DNA from: Vicugna pacos
Taxonomy: Eukaryota > Chordata > Mammalia > Artiodactyla > Camelidae
Assembly: GCF_048564905.1 (NCBI RefSeq)
Contig: NC_133005.1
Location: 7,133,001-7,197,000 of the forward strand
DNA: 64,000 nt
Direction: 5' to 3'
The translations under genes and the position numbers were made by a program. The notes under the pieces are model-generated. The model was not told the origin of the DNA, did not search any database, and saw nothing but the letters and a program-made list of their open reading frames with translations. Shown here piece after piece: positions 1-11,709 of the stretch (its first letter is position 1; each line of letters begins with the position of its first letter).

Positions 1-2630
1 TTGAGTGTAGCCCTGTGATGGTATTATTCTGACCAAGAGAAGGTGAGAAAAAAAAATTATAAAAACTTTTGTGGATGCTCCTTCATGCTTTTATCCCTTC
101 TGCCTGATGGGTATCAATGCCCTGAGAGATAAGCAACTAATACTCCTCTAGTGTGTTAAGCTGATGAAATTTGAGGGTCATCTGTGACAGCATCTAGCAT
201 TATCCCAATACACAGAGCAACCTCTGAATAGACTAAGTGCTCCCAGGCTCAGCAGTTTTCAGTCCTAATGTTATGTAAATCATCTTTTTAAAAACAGAAT
301 TTTAGATACTATAACCAAATTCTACTACTGATTAACCATAAACAAATTCAAATGTGTCTTTAAGTTAATTTCAAGGATAATTCTATGTGATTACCAGTCT
401 ATCCTCATTAGGAGCTGAGAAGAATCCTGTGATCCACCAAGATTAACTATATATTGTCAGCCTTATTCCTGGCTTTTGATATGTTCATCTGTCGTCTGCT
501 TCTGTTTTCTTCAAATAAATCACATAGGAAACCTTCAGATGTCCCCTCCCTTACTTATAGTCCACTTCTTTCACTGTATGAGTTTTGCCGATAGAAGAGC
601 AAAAGAAAAAAAAAAGATCTCTAATCTTTCCTTATTTTCTCGCTTCTGCTATTTTGTCCATGGTACACTCTGTGTTTATCTTTCATGCTTCTTTATCCTC
701 TTCAGCCTTTGAACCTCCATTTATGTGCTGTGTTCAGTTTCTCTCCTGTAGAGCTCAGGGTGTTCCTTGATTCCCTCCCTGATTTTGCATTCAAGGTTCA
801 GCTTTGTTTTCAGACAGGTTTTAAAGCTCATACTCCTCTTAAAGTCACTACTGTGGCCTCATGGCTGCCAAGTCCCTAGTTTTTCAATCGTTCTCAGCAT
901 GTCCTGACCACCCGGCCTGTCCTGTCTTCTTAGACATTGGGTCTTTGACCACCCTGACCACAAACACTGTCACTCCGCCCCCGAGACTGACTTACAGGAC
1001 TAATTTAACTTTGAGCTCTCTGGAAAAGGTCAGTTTTTCACCCTTGTGGTATGGGGAGGGCAAAGGTTAGTTTTCTAAAAGAATGCCACGGGAAGATTCT
1101 TTAAAAAGAACATAGAACCGGGTTTCTCTGATCCAACTCTTGCCGCACTGTGAAATATCCTTCCTTTTACATCAGCAAAGCAAGGAACAAAGTGACTGCC
1201 CTGTTATCTGCTGCCTTCCTGCCAAGGGTAGCTTGCAGATTTTAATTAGAATAAATGAGAGGTAAAAGGGAACCCCTCTCTACTTAAAAATGTAATTGCT
1301 AGCCACAAATTCCAAAAATTAAACTAAACAGATAAGCACAGTTGTGGCTGCTTTAGGAAAATTTGACTTCAAAAATACTCTATTCCTAAAATGATTAAAT
1401 TACAGGTTAATGTTTTGCATGACAAAGACATGACTCTTTTTACATAAAAGGCCCTTCGATGTTTCCAATAAATTAGAAGCCCTCAGCATGTAAAATGTTA
1501 GTTATTCCATGTACTGCAGGTGACTTTCGAATCATCTTTTCAGAAACATATCTACCTACTATTGACTGTTTAGAATGAGCTGCAGTGTATAAAGTTTACA
1601 CCAATTTTGTGTGAAAGTTTGAACATATACTTTAAAATTGCATTTCCCATTTCCCATTACATTTCTGAGAAGAGCTTTTCCTCTTTCTGCAACAGTCAAA
1701 TGAAGCAAAAGGCAACCACACCAGATATACACACAATCCTACAGTCATGAAGAACTTTAATTTCAATATATCCATGTTCACGTCTCAAGGTAACTGAGGA
1801 TAGAGAAACTGTTCCAGTTGTAGATTCTGGTTTTGTTTTTGATGTGTTTAAGTCTTCTAAACAAATCATGATACTGATTTTCTTTAGATCGTTTAGTAAT
1901 TATTTAAAAACAAAAGCTATTTTAAATAAACCCCATATTGTAATCTGTAAATTCTTGTGACAAAATTTTCACTTTTAGATAATTTCCAATACTCAGATTA
2001 TTCAAAAAAAAAATACTGAGTATTCAAAAAACACTTAATGAAACTACAAATAATAAGTATAACATAACAAAATTTATTATCAAGTTTGTTCAAGGGTTTC
2101 ATACCAAATTTTTGTGCTGCCATTACTATTGTATTAATTTCAATGATTGAGAATATTGTCTGCTTTTAAAACAGTATTTGATAGGTTTGTTTGTTTTTAA
2201 TTCTATGTTTTAGTGAAAAGAACTAGACTATTTTAGGGAAGATGAAGAATATTATGGAGTTTCCTCTTACCAGTCCTTTGGAAAATGAAAACAACTGTTT
2301 TGCATTAAAGGATTACAGGGGCTCTATTTATAGTTTTTAATCTGCAAAGAATTTTTTTTTAAAGCTCAAACACATTATCTAAAGCTGAATAGTATCTTAA
2401 GTACTTTTTAAAGTGCAGTAGCATTTAATGCATCTAATATGAAATATAAAATTAAACATTTTACACCAAATAATACTATCTTCCATTAAAGCCCTTGGAA
2501 GGAAATTTGAAAGAATATGATAAATACATTAAGAATCTAAATGTTCTTGTTTACAAAGATGTCCTTTTGGCTACATCTATATATGCAGTAGGAAATGTTT
2601 TCTTTCTGAAGATTTAAATCACTCTTTTTA
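1..2630. other. No recognised feature
   Basis: AT-rich unique-looking sequence. The open frames at 476-1070 are short, overlap each other and show no recognisable domain, so I treat them as chance. I see no repeat family I can name here. Confidence 0.5.
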
Positions 2631-2644
2631 AAATAAACAGTCTC

Positions 2645-2801
2645 GGGGGAGGGTATAGCTCAGTGGTAGAGCACATGCCTAGCAAGCACGAGGTCCTGGG
2701 TTCAGTCCCCAGTACCTCCATCAGAAAAAAGAAATAAGTAACTAAATAAAAATCCAATTACCCCCCAAATAAAAAAATTAATAAATACTAAAAATAAAAT
2801 A
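2645..2801 (+). mobile_element. Camelid tRNA-Ala-derived SINE (VIC-1 type)
   Basis: The sequence opens with GGGGAGGGTATAGCTCAG and carries a tRNA-like box A and box B (GGTCCTGGGTTCAGTCCCC), followed by AGTACCTCCA and an A-rich tail with AAATAA-type units. That is the layout of the alanine-tRNA-derived SINE of camelids, moved by L1 proteins. The flanks 2631-2644 and 2802-2815 form a 14-bp target-site duplication (AAATAAACAGTCTC versus AAATAAGCAGTCTC, one mismatch), which fixes both ends. It is a plain SINE and codes for nothing. Confidence 0.93.
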
Positions 2802-2904
2802 AAATAAGCAGTCTCCATTAAATCTGCCTTAGGGATTGATTAATGCAACACTGAAAGAGAACAGAATTGGTATAATTTTCTAGTACTTCAGAGAACATTC
2901 ATAA

Positions 2905-2959
2905 AGAAGATCTGAAAGAATCTAGAAAAAGAAGAGCAAGCTAAACCCAAAGCAAGCAA

Positions 2960-3012
<53 letters not shown>

Positions 3013-3870
3013 CGATGATGGATTTAAGCATAACTAAATTAAATAGAGAATAGGATAACAAGAGAAAAATAACAAAAGCAAAAGTGAAATTTGAAATAAA
3101 AATTGACAAACTTTTAGCTGCACTGACAAAGAGAAAAAGAAGACTCAAACTACAAAAACCAAGAATGAAAGAGGAAGCATCCCTACTGACTTTGCAGAAA
3201 TAAAAGATTTTAAGGGAATACTATGAACAGTAGTGTGCCAACAAACTAAATGACCTAGATGAAATGGAAATGTTTCTAGAGACACACACATACTGAAATG
3301 ACACAAGAAGAAACGGAAAATCTGAACAGACCTACATACAGGAAGTAAAGCGACTGCACCCATAATCCAAATGCTGCCCACCAGGAAGGCCCCAGGCGTG
3401 GACGGCTCCACTGGTGAATGCTTCTACACATTTGAAGAATAAGTACCACCAGTCCTTCACAAGCTCTTTCCAAATACAGAAGAAGAAACACTTTCTAGCT
3501 TACTCTATAAAGCCAGCATTATCCTGACACCAAAACTAGACATAGATGTCACAAGAAAACTACACACCAATATTCCATATGAATATAGATGCAAAATTAT
3601 CAACAATTTACTAGCAAATCAAGTGCAGCAGCTTATAAAGAAAATTATAACTGACCAAGTGGGATTTACCCCAGGAATTCAAAGTTGGCTTGACATATAA
3701 AAATCAATCAATGCCATACATCATATTTGCAGAATAAAAGACAAAAATAGTCCTCTCCGTAGATATAGAAAAAGTATCTTACAAAATCCAGCTTGCTTGT
3801 ATGACAAAAGTACTCAACAAGCACGGAGTAGAAAGGAATTTCCTCAACCTGACAAGGGGCATCTAGTAAT
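2905..3870 (+). mobile_element. Old L1 ORF2 fragment (reverse-transcriptase region)
   Basis: The sequence follows the L1 ORF2 reading on the plus strand: a stretch like AAGAAGAGCAAGCTAAACCC, then the segment reading near ILTPKLDID, INNLLANQVQQLI and DQVGFTPGIQSWLDI. The last of these corresponds to the conserved DQVGFIPG region of L1 reverse transcriptase. The frame is interrupted by several stops and shifts, and there is neither a 5' nor a 3' end, so this is a dead internal fragment. Its divergence suggests it predates the camelid lineage. The start is approximate, because an (AAT)n expansion lies inside it. Confidence 0.85.
2960..3010 (+). repeat. (AAT)n microsatellite inside L1
   Basis: About 17 uninterrupted AAT/ATA units. 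The L1 ORF2 sequence at this position normally has a short AAATAATAAAG stretch, so the array probably grew from that seed after insertion. It is likely to vary in length among animals. Confidence 0.97.
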
Positions 3871-4055
3871 TCCTTGAGCTTCCTCAAAGAAACCATTTTG
3901 TCAATTTTAGCCCTGAAATTAAGAAGTGTATATAATCCTCAATAGTCAACCAAGTGTGTTCAGTTACATATTCTTTAGTTTTAAAGATTTTTTTAAAACT
4001 CCAGAAAGGACTCATTCTTTCAAATCAGTCACACTGAAGAGGCAGCCATCTAAGA

Positions 4056-4499
4056 TGTTATAGACTGAATTATGTCCCCCAAAAGATATGTTCAAATCCT
4101 AACTCCTGGTACCTCAGAATACGACCTAGTTTGGAGAGACAGCCTTTGCAGAGAAAATCAAATTAGAAGAAGTCATTAGGACAGGTCCTACTCCAATATG
4201 ACTGATGTCCCTATAAAAGAGAGATTTGGACACAGATGTGCACGCAGGGAGAACACCATGTGAAGATGAAGGCAACGATCCGGATGCTGCTGCTGCGAGG
4301 AATGCCAAATACTGCCAGCAATGCAGCAGAAGCTAGGAGAGATGCATGGGACAAATTCTTCCCCAGAGCTCTGAGGAAGAACCAACCCTGCCAAAATCTT
4401 GATCTCAGCCTTCTAGCTTCCAGACGTGAGAAACAATACATTTCTGTGGTTTACTTAGTTTGTGGTACTTTGTTATGGCAGCACTGGCAAACAAATACA
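4056..4499 (+). mobile_element. MaLR (ERVL-type) solo LTR, MLT1 family, MLT1C/D-like
   Basis: A lone LTR of about 444 bp that begins with TGTTAT and ends with ATACA. It carries the typical MLT1 blocks: CTGAATTATGTCCCCC near the start, TGTCCCTATAAAAGAGAGAT in the middle, and CTTGATCTCAGCCTTCTAGC and TTTGTGGTACTTTGTTATGG near the end. No internal viral region is attached, so it is a non-coding fossil, probably dating to the placental-mammal radiation. The subfamily is a guess. Confidence 0.85.
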
Positions 4500-4585
4500 G
4501 ACATCCTCAATAAATATGGATTCATTGTGACTATGATGGCAAAATAAGCAGAGGGAAATGACGCTGATTTTAAAATAAGGGTTGA

Positions 4586-4738
4586 GGGGGAGGGTATAGC
4601 TCAGTGGTAGAGCGCATGCCTAGCATGCATGAGGTCCTGGGTTCAATCCCCAGTACCTCCATTAGATAAATAAATGAACAAACCTAATCACCCATCCCTC
4701 CAACAACAACATTTTTTTTTAGTTAAAAAAAGATAGAA
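4586..4738 (+). mobile_element. Camelid tRNA-Ala-derived SINE (VIC-1 type)
   Basis: Close relative of the copy at 2.65 kb, with the same box A and box B, AGTACCTCCATTAGATAAAT and an A/C-rich tail. Flanks 4569-4585 (TTTAAAATAAGGGTTGA) and 4739-4755 (TTTAAAATATAGGTTGA) are a 17-bp target-site duplication with two differences. It sits about 85 bp downstream of the MLT1 LTR. Confidence 0.94.
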
Positions 4739-4755
4739 TTTAAAATATAGGTTGA

Positions 4756-7080
4756 TATATAAAGCAAATATCTACCTTCTCCTAAACTTGAAGTTATCAG
4801 ACATGTGTACACAAAAGGGAGGCAGGTACGCAGTTCAGGAACAGAAATCATACCTTTGTTGTAGCAGAAAAAGTCCTGGAATAAAAGGTCACATCTATAA
4901 CCAAGTGTTGGGGTTGATAATATTAATGAGAATTATTTACTTCATATGTTTATGGTTCCCAAAAATAAACATAAAAGTAAACAAGGAAAAAATGTCGTGA
5001 TTAAAAGGAGAATTTTCATTGTCATGCACCTCTGTTGCTTCTTTGTTCTTTGGATGCCCAGCAATAGAACTCCCTTTCTAATTGGCAGAGATTCTCCACC
5101 ACATGGCTCTGGTGGGAGCGCGGCTTCACTTCTCATTAAGAAGCCAATGGACCAGGTGACCAGGGAAATGGCACATGGCTTATACTCAGCCAAAGGTTCC
5201 TGCTTAGAACTTTGATGCTCTAAGATTATTTCTGGAGGATAATGGAAAGATACAAGACCAGTTGAGAAGTTATTTTTGGCAGTGTGGAAATCCCAGCACA
5301 GCCCAAAGCAAGTGCCCATCAGAGGGGGAGCCAGCAGTGGAGTGCCCTAACAAGCCTGACTGTGGTTTGAAATAGGGCATGTGTTAAATTACCCTATGGG
5401 GGAAGCGCAGGTTCCAGCTTAGTTTCTCATGCATTTCTGCCCAGTGGATGACGATCCTTCCACATTCTTCCATTTAAATAAGCCAGAGGCAATTTCTGGA
5501 GCTTGGAAAAAAGCCTGATGTGAAACACTAACTAAAATTCCCTATATAAATTCCCCGTGATGAACCTACTATCTAGTTCTACTTTCTATAAGTAGAAATC
5601 ATTTTTATTTCTTATATATCTGAACCTTTATTTGAGAACCATTAAAAATATATTTATAGGGCCATGTTCCAAATGTAAAATTAACCAGAAAAGCAATTAT
5701 AAAAACTAATTGATGGAATTTTTTTAACTTTAAAAATAATGTATAATGTAGTGCAACTCAGAACTTGATAGGACTGTAATTAGCTCCTTAAAATTCAATT
5801 TTGTTAGACGCCCACCATCAAAAAGAATGCAACACACCCCTGACTGTGATTGACACATGTCTGCAGTTGGTCCATAGAAATGCATCTGCCTCACACAGAC
5901 TTGCTCATCTTGTCAAACAAAGAAAAACCTCATAATCAGTTCTGGCAACCCCCGGCCTTCTAATTCTCAAAGCAATATACCAAATAACTCAAGAGCACCC
6001 AAACCTGGGCTCTGTGGTCAATCTACTGTAATGTCATGAAGATGAAGACCTCATCACGGCAGCAGACTGTAAAATCCCACGAGGTAATCCTGCTTGCAAT
6101 ATAAACCCAAATCAAATGTCTATTTGTTGCCACCTTTAATTTTTATTATTTTTTAAGCTAATAAGGAACTAGCTACACAATTATAATTACCTGGTTCTGT
6201 AGACAAATCAATGAGATTTTTTTTTAACGTGATTAAAAACATTGTTTACCCTGGACTAGAACACCGTAGGATTCATCATGTGGACTGGCACTTTGCCTGC
6301 GGCCATATGTCATTTGTCATTTTCTTTAATGAAGTTTGCATCAATTTACAGGAAGCACCAAATGCCATATAATTGGTAGAATCACTTTACACAAGCAGAT
6401 CAATGTTGGATGTCGTTTTTTTTTTTCCTGTGGAATCTCATCTCCTGAATCCATATTAGGAAAGTTTTCTGATGCTCCAGTCCCTCAGGTAATAAGGGTA
6501 TCAGAATAAGTTGCTCCGAAGCAAAATATTGAAGGGAAAATGTCTAAGTTCACAAACTGGAACTAACAAACAAACAGGGGGAGAAATTCACGAATCTTCA
6601 GAATATAACTATGCTGCTAAAGAGCAGACTTGAAATTTTTGGAAGAAGAAATTTCTACAGTTATTTTTAAAAAGGCAATGATATGACTAACTTAATTGAG
6701 AACAAATATCATTTCTAAAAAGACTGATTGCAAATCTGTTCTTCTTTCCAAATGTTATTGGTCTAATTGACTTAAGTCATGTTTTGATTTCTTGTGAGAA
6801 AGATGTAAGGTAAACAGTGAGATCCAAGCTTAAAATTATTTGGAATTGAATTAATATTTCAAACTCTCTTTCTTTATCTTCAAGGTTTTAATCTAAAATT
6901 TCTGACCCACTTGAAGATTCTGGGAAAACTCAGAATTCCCTTCTCCATTTTCTTCACCTCCAGAGGTAAACACGCTCCAGAAATCAGTGTGCACTAAACT
7001 GCATTCATGTTCATGTATTGCTGTTCAGCTCCATGACACCCCTACTCCGTCTCTAGTGCACAAAAGCAATCTGCCCATAT
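4756..7080. other. No recognised feature
   Basis: Mostly AT-rich unique-looking DNA. The overlapping open frames on both strands at 4942-5319 show no domain and shadow each other. No nameable repeat was seen. Confidence 0.45.
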
Positions 7081-7179
7081 ATTCCCTTTCCCTTCACCAT
7101 TGCTGAATGGATGTTTACTGCATGTCTACTGCATGTCATTTGCATGAAAATTGGAGGGATGCAGAATAAGCTGCCCACA

Positions 7180-7600
7180 CCGCCTACATCTGCACTCTCG
7201 ACCATCTCTTCCAGACACTCTTAGCCCTCAGTCTGCAGCTATACTGCAAGGAAATAATTCAGGCCCCATAACTCAGTAAACCTAACAGCAGAAAACTTTT
7301 CTCTTTTCTGGACCTCTTGCTTTAAATCATTCTCACACAGAGTATTCTCAAATCTAGTTCCAACTCTTTCCACTTTCTTGAGCTCCAGCTGTCTATTCTT
7401 CAACACCAACTGGGTGTCCCCTTCAAATCACCCTGTCTAAAACCTGACTCACCTTTTTCCCAAACCGCTTTCAACTCCACCATGCTGTTTTCTGTTAATA
7501 GAACCTTATATACTCCCATGTCTCTTAGACTTGTTAATTTTACCTAAACTATTCCCATCCTGTAGCATCCCATATCCAATTGCAAGCAGTCAGTTACCAG
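7180..7600 (+). mobile_element. Possible very old L2 fragment
   Basis: Pyrimidine-rich text such as CAACTGGGTGTCCCCTTCAA followed by ACCCTGTCTAAAACCTGACTC resembles the L2 ORF2 3' region (step from a ...TGGGTGTC... block to ...AAAACTGAACTC...). The match is weak and the ends are arbitrary. Confidence 0.3.
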
Positions 7601-8039
7601 GTACTTAACAGCATAATTTTAAGTGTCTCACATCCATTTATTATCTCTCATTTTCTTGGCCATCATCCTGGTTCAGATGTGTGTCACTGTATCCATACTG
7701 GTAAATAGGGAGCTGTATTCCAACAATGCTGCATTCCCTGGGGACTGGTCCCCAAATAGAAAGAGGTTGAATGTTGCTCACACACTTACAAAACAACAAA
7801 TACTGATTACATCCTTAAATGTCCCTTTGAGACTGTGAGTCTCTGGCTCAAAAGCAATCAGTGACCAATGTTAGGGCAGAGGGGGACCTAGATGACGGGT
7901 GCTTGTTCTTCACCAGGTGCCTTTATAGACACACCACATTGGCACTGTAATCCTCAGGACAACATGGTAAAGTGTTTCCCATATTATCTAGACAAAGTCA
8001 CTGAGGTCTAGAGACATTAGTTAATTTTCTTAAAGCCAC

Positions 8040-8700
8040 TTTTGAACCATTTTCAAAGAAAAATGAAAATCTGTGTTAGATACAATTCAGGAATTCCACA
8101 TTTCGGTGCAGACCTCCTAGAGAAACTCACATGTGCACAAAGAGACCGGTGTAAGATTGCTCACAGCACAGCTCCTCCCAATAGAAAAGGAAAAGCTTGC
8201 AACAACTCATGACAACCAGCAGAAGACTGGCTAAACATACAGCTTCATATTCATACATCATCATGCTACTCAGTAGCCAGGATGGATGACGTGGCTTTAC
8301 ACATGCCAGCATGGATACACCTCAAAAACAAATTTTGAGGGATAAACAAGTTACAGAATGATATAACAGAATACTATTTATATGAAAGTAAACATTCTAA
8401 AAATATATCTGTTACTATCTCCATGTAAATGTATATCAATATATACAAGGTATATATACATACATAAAGGTATATGTGTGTGTGTGTGTATATATATATA
8501 TATAGGTATATGTAAAATGAAAGCATAAGAATATAGATAATCAATCAAATGCCAATTTTTTATGGCAGATATCCATGCAGAGAAAGGGGCATAGATTTCG
8601 GCATGTATACAAAGAAATAATCTTCATCAGTAATATCACATATACATGGGATCTGATATGTGATAATATGGCAAAATGTTAATATGAATTAAACCTTGTT
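8040..8700 (+). mobile_element. Old L1 (L1M-type) 3' fragment
   Basis: Blocks in the right order for an old L1 3' end: CTAGAGAAACTCACATGTGCAC, a degenerate stretch matching the usual 'few more cycles of ORF2 C-terminus' text, CAGCATGGATACACCTCAAAAA, then ATAACAGAATACTATTTATATG. Heavily diverged and non-coding. The right end is uncertain, because TG/TA repeats follow at 8474. Confidence 0.65.
8474..8504 (+). repeat. (TG)n(TA)n microsatellite
   Basis: A run of TG dinucleotides passes directly into TA dinucleotides. It lies inside or at the end of an old L1 fragment. Confidence 0.95.
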
Positions 8701-9025
8701 AAGAAGTTCATGTTTGGCTATAATATCATTTGCTATTTAATACATTATAATATTGTTTTCAAATTAAAAACATACTATTTGGGAAGAATAATGTTAATTC
8801 AATCACAAATTCCAGGTGCACTGGAATTGACAAAATATTAACACAGGAGAAAAAAGTGAATGCTTAACTATTATATAAGAATGGATTTTCTTCAGATACA
8901 AAGGGATGTAAATGTGAATTAAAACAGTATTAAGTTTAACTCCATCAGTAAAATAGAGGCAGAAATCACCAGTAGCAAAAATAAAATGCATGTGATAATC
9001 TGAGGATATCTATAAGAAATGTAAG

Positions 9026-9382
9026 TGTTAGAGACTGAATATGCCCTCTCATATGTTGAAGCCCTGACCCCCAATTTGGAGGTGAGGTTTTTGGGGGGTG
9101 ACTATGTTTAGATGAGGTCATGCGTGTGGGCCCCCATGATGAGATTAGCATCCTTATAAGAAGAGAAAGAGACCAGAGCTCTCTTTTTCTACCAGCTGCT
9201 ATGTGGGGACACAGCAAGAATGCAGCCGCCTGCAAGCTTGGAAGAAATCCCTTAACAGGAACCAAAACTGCCTGCATCTTGATCGTGGATTTCCCAGTCT
9301 CCAGAGCTGGGAGAAATACATGTCTGCTATTTAAACCACTCACTCTGTGGTACTGTTTCAGTAGCCTGAGCTGACTAAGACA
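9026..9382 (+). mobile_element. MaLR (ERVL-type) solo LTR, MLT1A/B-like
   Basis: About 357 bp from TGTTAGAGACTGAAT to GCTGACTAAGACA. The order of blocks is that of MLT1A/B: CATATGTTGAAGCCCTGACC, GATGAGGTCATGCG, CCCCCATGATGAGATTAGCA, CCTTATAAGAAGAG, GGGGACACAGCAAGAATG, CTCTGTGGTACTGTTTCAG. It is a non-coding fossil with no internal region attached. Confidence 0.88.
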
Positions 9383-9719
9383 ATGAGATAAAAGCATAAT
9401 ATATTTTAAATGTTAGTCACTCATAAATATTATAAATTGGGTGCAGGAAATGCAATAGAAAAATGTTTATAGGTTATAAACATACAAATCACAACAGAAA
9501 AAATATAACTGCCAGTAGGCCTGTACAAAAGATATTAAATTTTATTAATAACCAAAGAAGTAGAACTTAAAAGTTATTTTCTCTTATAATTTACAACCAT
9601 AACTTTATCTTAACAAATAAGCAAAGATAAAACAAAATATGTAACATTAAAGGTCAATAAGATGTGTTAACTTCATACACAAATATTCTAAAAAAAACAA
9701 GAGCTTTAAAAGTTCTGTG

Positions 9720-10445
9720 TAATGGCATTACCCTTAGGATGGCAATCAAAAAAAACTCAGAAAACAAGTGTTGCGAGGATGTGGAGAAACTGGAACTCTT
9801 GTGCATTGTTGATGGGAATGTGAAATGGTATAGTTACTATGGAAAATAGTATGGGAGTTCCTCAAAAAAAAAGTTAAGAAATAAATGGCCATATGAGCCA
9901 GAAATCCCACTACTTATGCATATATAAGAATAAGAATTAAAAGCATGATCTTGAAGAGAGAGCCTCACAGCCAGGTTCACTGCAGCACTATTCACAATAG
10001 CCAAGCGCTGGAAGCTACCCATGTGCTCTTGGATGGATGAATGGATAAAGAAAATGTAGCGTATGCATAGAATAAAATATTATTCAAAAACAATTTTAAG
10101 AAGGGGGAGATACTGACACATGCCACAATGTGAATGAATCGAGTATATTATGCAAGAGAATAAGCCAGTCACAAAACAACAAATATTGTATGATTCTACT
10201 TATATGAGTATCTAAAGTAGTCGAACTCATAGAAACAGAAAGTAGCCCCGTGGTTGCCAGGGGCTGGGTGGATGGGGGAAATGGGAGTTGTTTAATGGAT
10301 AGAGAGTTTCAATTCTGCAAGATGAAAAAGTCATAGGGGTCTGTTGCTCAACAATATAAATATACTTAAAACTATTGAACTGTACACTAAAATACAGTTA
10401 AAAAGATAAATTTTACATTATGTGTTTTTAATCACAAAAACAAAA
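9720..10445 (+). mobile_element. Old L1 (L1M-type) 3' end
   Basis: Reads GAGGATGTGGAGAAACTGGA, GTGCATTGTTGATGGGAATG, CTATTCACAATAGCCAAGCG, GGATGAATGGATAAAGAAAATG, then GTGGTTGCCAGGGGCTGGGT and a final TGAACTGTACACTAAAATAC. These are consecutive blocks of the ORF2 end and 3' UTR of L1M elements. The single reading frame left (9664-9849) is a scrap of ORF2. Probably placental-age or older. Confidence 0.9.
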
Positions 10446-10469
10446 TAATCTCTATGTATGTCAATGTCT

Positions 10470-11010
10470 TTGACATTGTAATTCCACATCTGGAAACTTA
10501 ATATAAAGACATAACTATAAATGAGTAAGAGTGATCCAAAAAAAAAAAAAAAAAGAATGAACTATCAGATATACACAAAGATATGGCCACAAGGCTCTTC
10601 ACCCTTCACCTTAGTTTGGTATACAATGGAAAAGAGAAAACAATCTAAACATTCGTTTTTAAAAAAAAATTGCTTCTTTATTTTTCTCACTTCTTTTTTT
10701 AAGCTTTTTTGGAGGGAAGAGGTACTTAGGTTTATCAACTTATTTTTTTAAGTATTATTTTTCTGATGGAGGTACTGGAGATTGAACCCAGTACCTCGTC
10801 ATGCTAAGCACGCACTGTGCCACTGAGCTATCCCTTCCCCTGGAAAACAATCTAAATATCCAATCCATAGGAATAGTTAAATAAATTATGGCACATTCAT
10901 TCAATAGAATAATCTATATATGCTGGAAATGATGTTTAAAATAATTGTATAGGAAAAGAAAAATGCTCATAATATAGTATCTGATTTTCTTATAAACATG
11001 TATTTATTTT
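10470..11010 (+). mobile_element. Second old L1 (L1ME-type) 3' fragment, split by a SINE
   Basis: Left part: AATTCCACATCTGGAAACTT and onward. Right part: ATAGGAATAGTTAAATAAAT then ATGGCACATTCATTCAATAG, which continues the same L1 text after a SINE (10655-10842) is removed. It lies directly downstream of the other L1M tail and is of a different subfamily. Confidence 0.7.
10655..10842 (-). mobile_element. Camelid tRNA-Ala-derived SINE, reverse orientation
   Basis: The complement of the SINE head appears as GGAGGTACTGGAGATTGAAC, then a box-A complement ending GAGCTATCCCTTCCCC, with a T-rich tail on the left. A 19-bp target-site duplication flanks it: GAAAACAATCTAAACATTC at 10636-10654 and GAAAACAATCTAAATATCC at 10843-10861 (two differences). 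The internal promoter boxes are somewhat decayed compared with the copies at 2.6 and 4.6 kb. Confidence 0.92.
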
Positions 11011-11126
11011 ATTATTGGTAGAGGGAGAAGGGCAGGAGACTATTTTAGGAATAACTTCCTCAGCACAGGCATGCCTCATTTTATCCCACTTCAAAGATAC
11101 TGTTGTTGTTTTATTTTAGTGTGCTT

Positions 11127-11330
11127 CTTTTTTTTTTTTTTAATTAAAGTATAGTTGATTTACAAGGTTGTGTTAGATTCTGGTGTACAGCATAGTGATT
11201 CAGTTATACATAAATGTTCTTTTTCATATTCTTTATCATTATAGGTTATTATAAGATATTAAATATAGATTTGCAGATACTACTACTATATATAAAATAG
11301 TTAAACAACAAAGTCCTACTGTCTAGAATG
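11127..11330 (-). mobile_element. L1 3' tail inside Tigger1
   Basis: A poly-T run is followed by TTAAAGTATAGTTGATTTACAA, GGTGTACAGCATAGTGATTC and TAGGTTATTATAAGATATTA. This is the complement of the L1 3' UTR seen at 47.4-47.6 kb in this window. A severely 5'-truncated insertion, about 200 bp, younger than its Tigger1 host. Confidence 0.85.
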
Positions 11331-11575
11331 AAGATATTGTTTTCTATAAATTGAAAGTTTGTGGCAACTCTGTGTCAAGTAAGTCTATCGGCACCACTTT
11401 TCCAACAGCATTTGCTCACTCCCTGTCTCTGTTTCTCATTTTGGTAATTCTTGCAGTGTTTCAAACATATCATTATTATTATATTTGTTATGGCGATCAG
11501 TAATGCTACTATTGCAAAGAGATTATGATATGCTGAAGGCTCAGATGATGGTTAGCAATTTTAGCAATAAAATAT

Positions 11576-11709
11576 TGTTGTTTGTTTTGTTTTGGGGGAG
11601 GTAATTATTTTTTTATTTTTATTTATTTATTTTTTTATTTATTAATGGAGGGGCTGGGGATTGAACCCAGGACCTCATGCATGCAGGTACACACTCTACC
11701 ACTGTACAC
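11576..11709 (-). mobile_element. Camelid tRNA-Ala-derived SINE inside Tigger1
   Basis: Complement of the SINE: GGGGATTGAACCCAGGACCTC, then CATGCATGCAGGTACACACT and CTACCACTG. A short duplication TAAAATAT occurs at 11568-11575 and 11710-11717, compatible with the end of a target-site duplication. The Tigger1 sequence resumes at about 11739 (TTAATTAAGGTACATAACTT). Confidence 0.88.

Noticed and set aside
2645-2720. tRNA gene signal (box A and box B)
   Set aside because: The tRNA-like part is the head of a tRNA-Ala-derived SINE with an A-rich tail and target-site duplication, as in the other three copies.
4211-4547. 103-aa plus-strand frame and minus-strand counterparts
   Set aside because: They overlap an MLT1-type LTR at 4056-4499.
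8966-9397. 143-aa minus-strand and 84-aa plus-strand frames
   Set aside because: Both fall on an MLT1-type LTR, which is non-coding.
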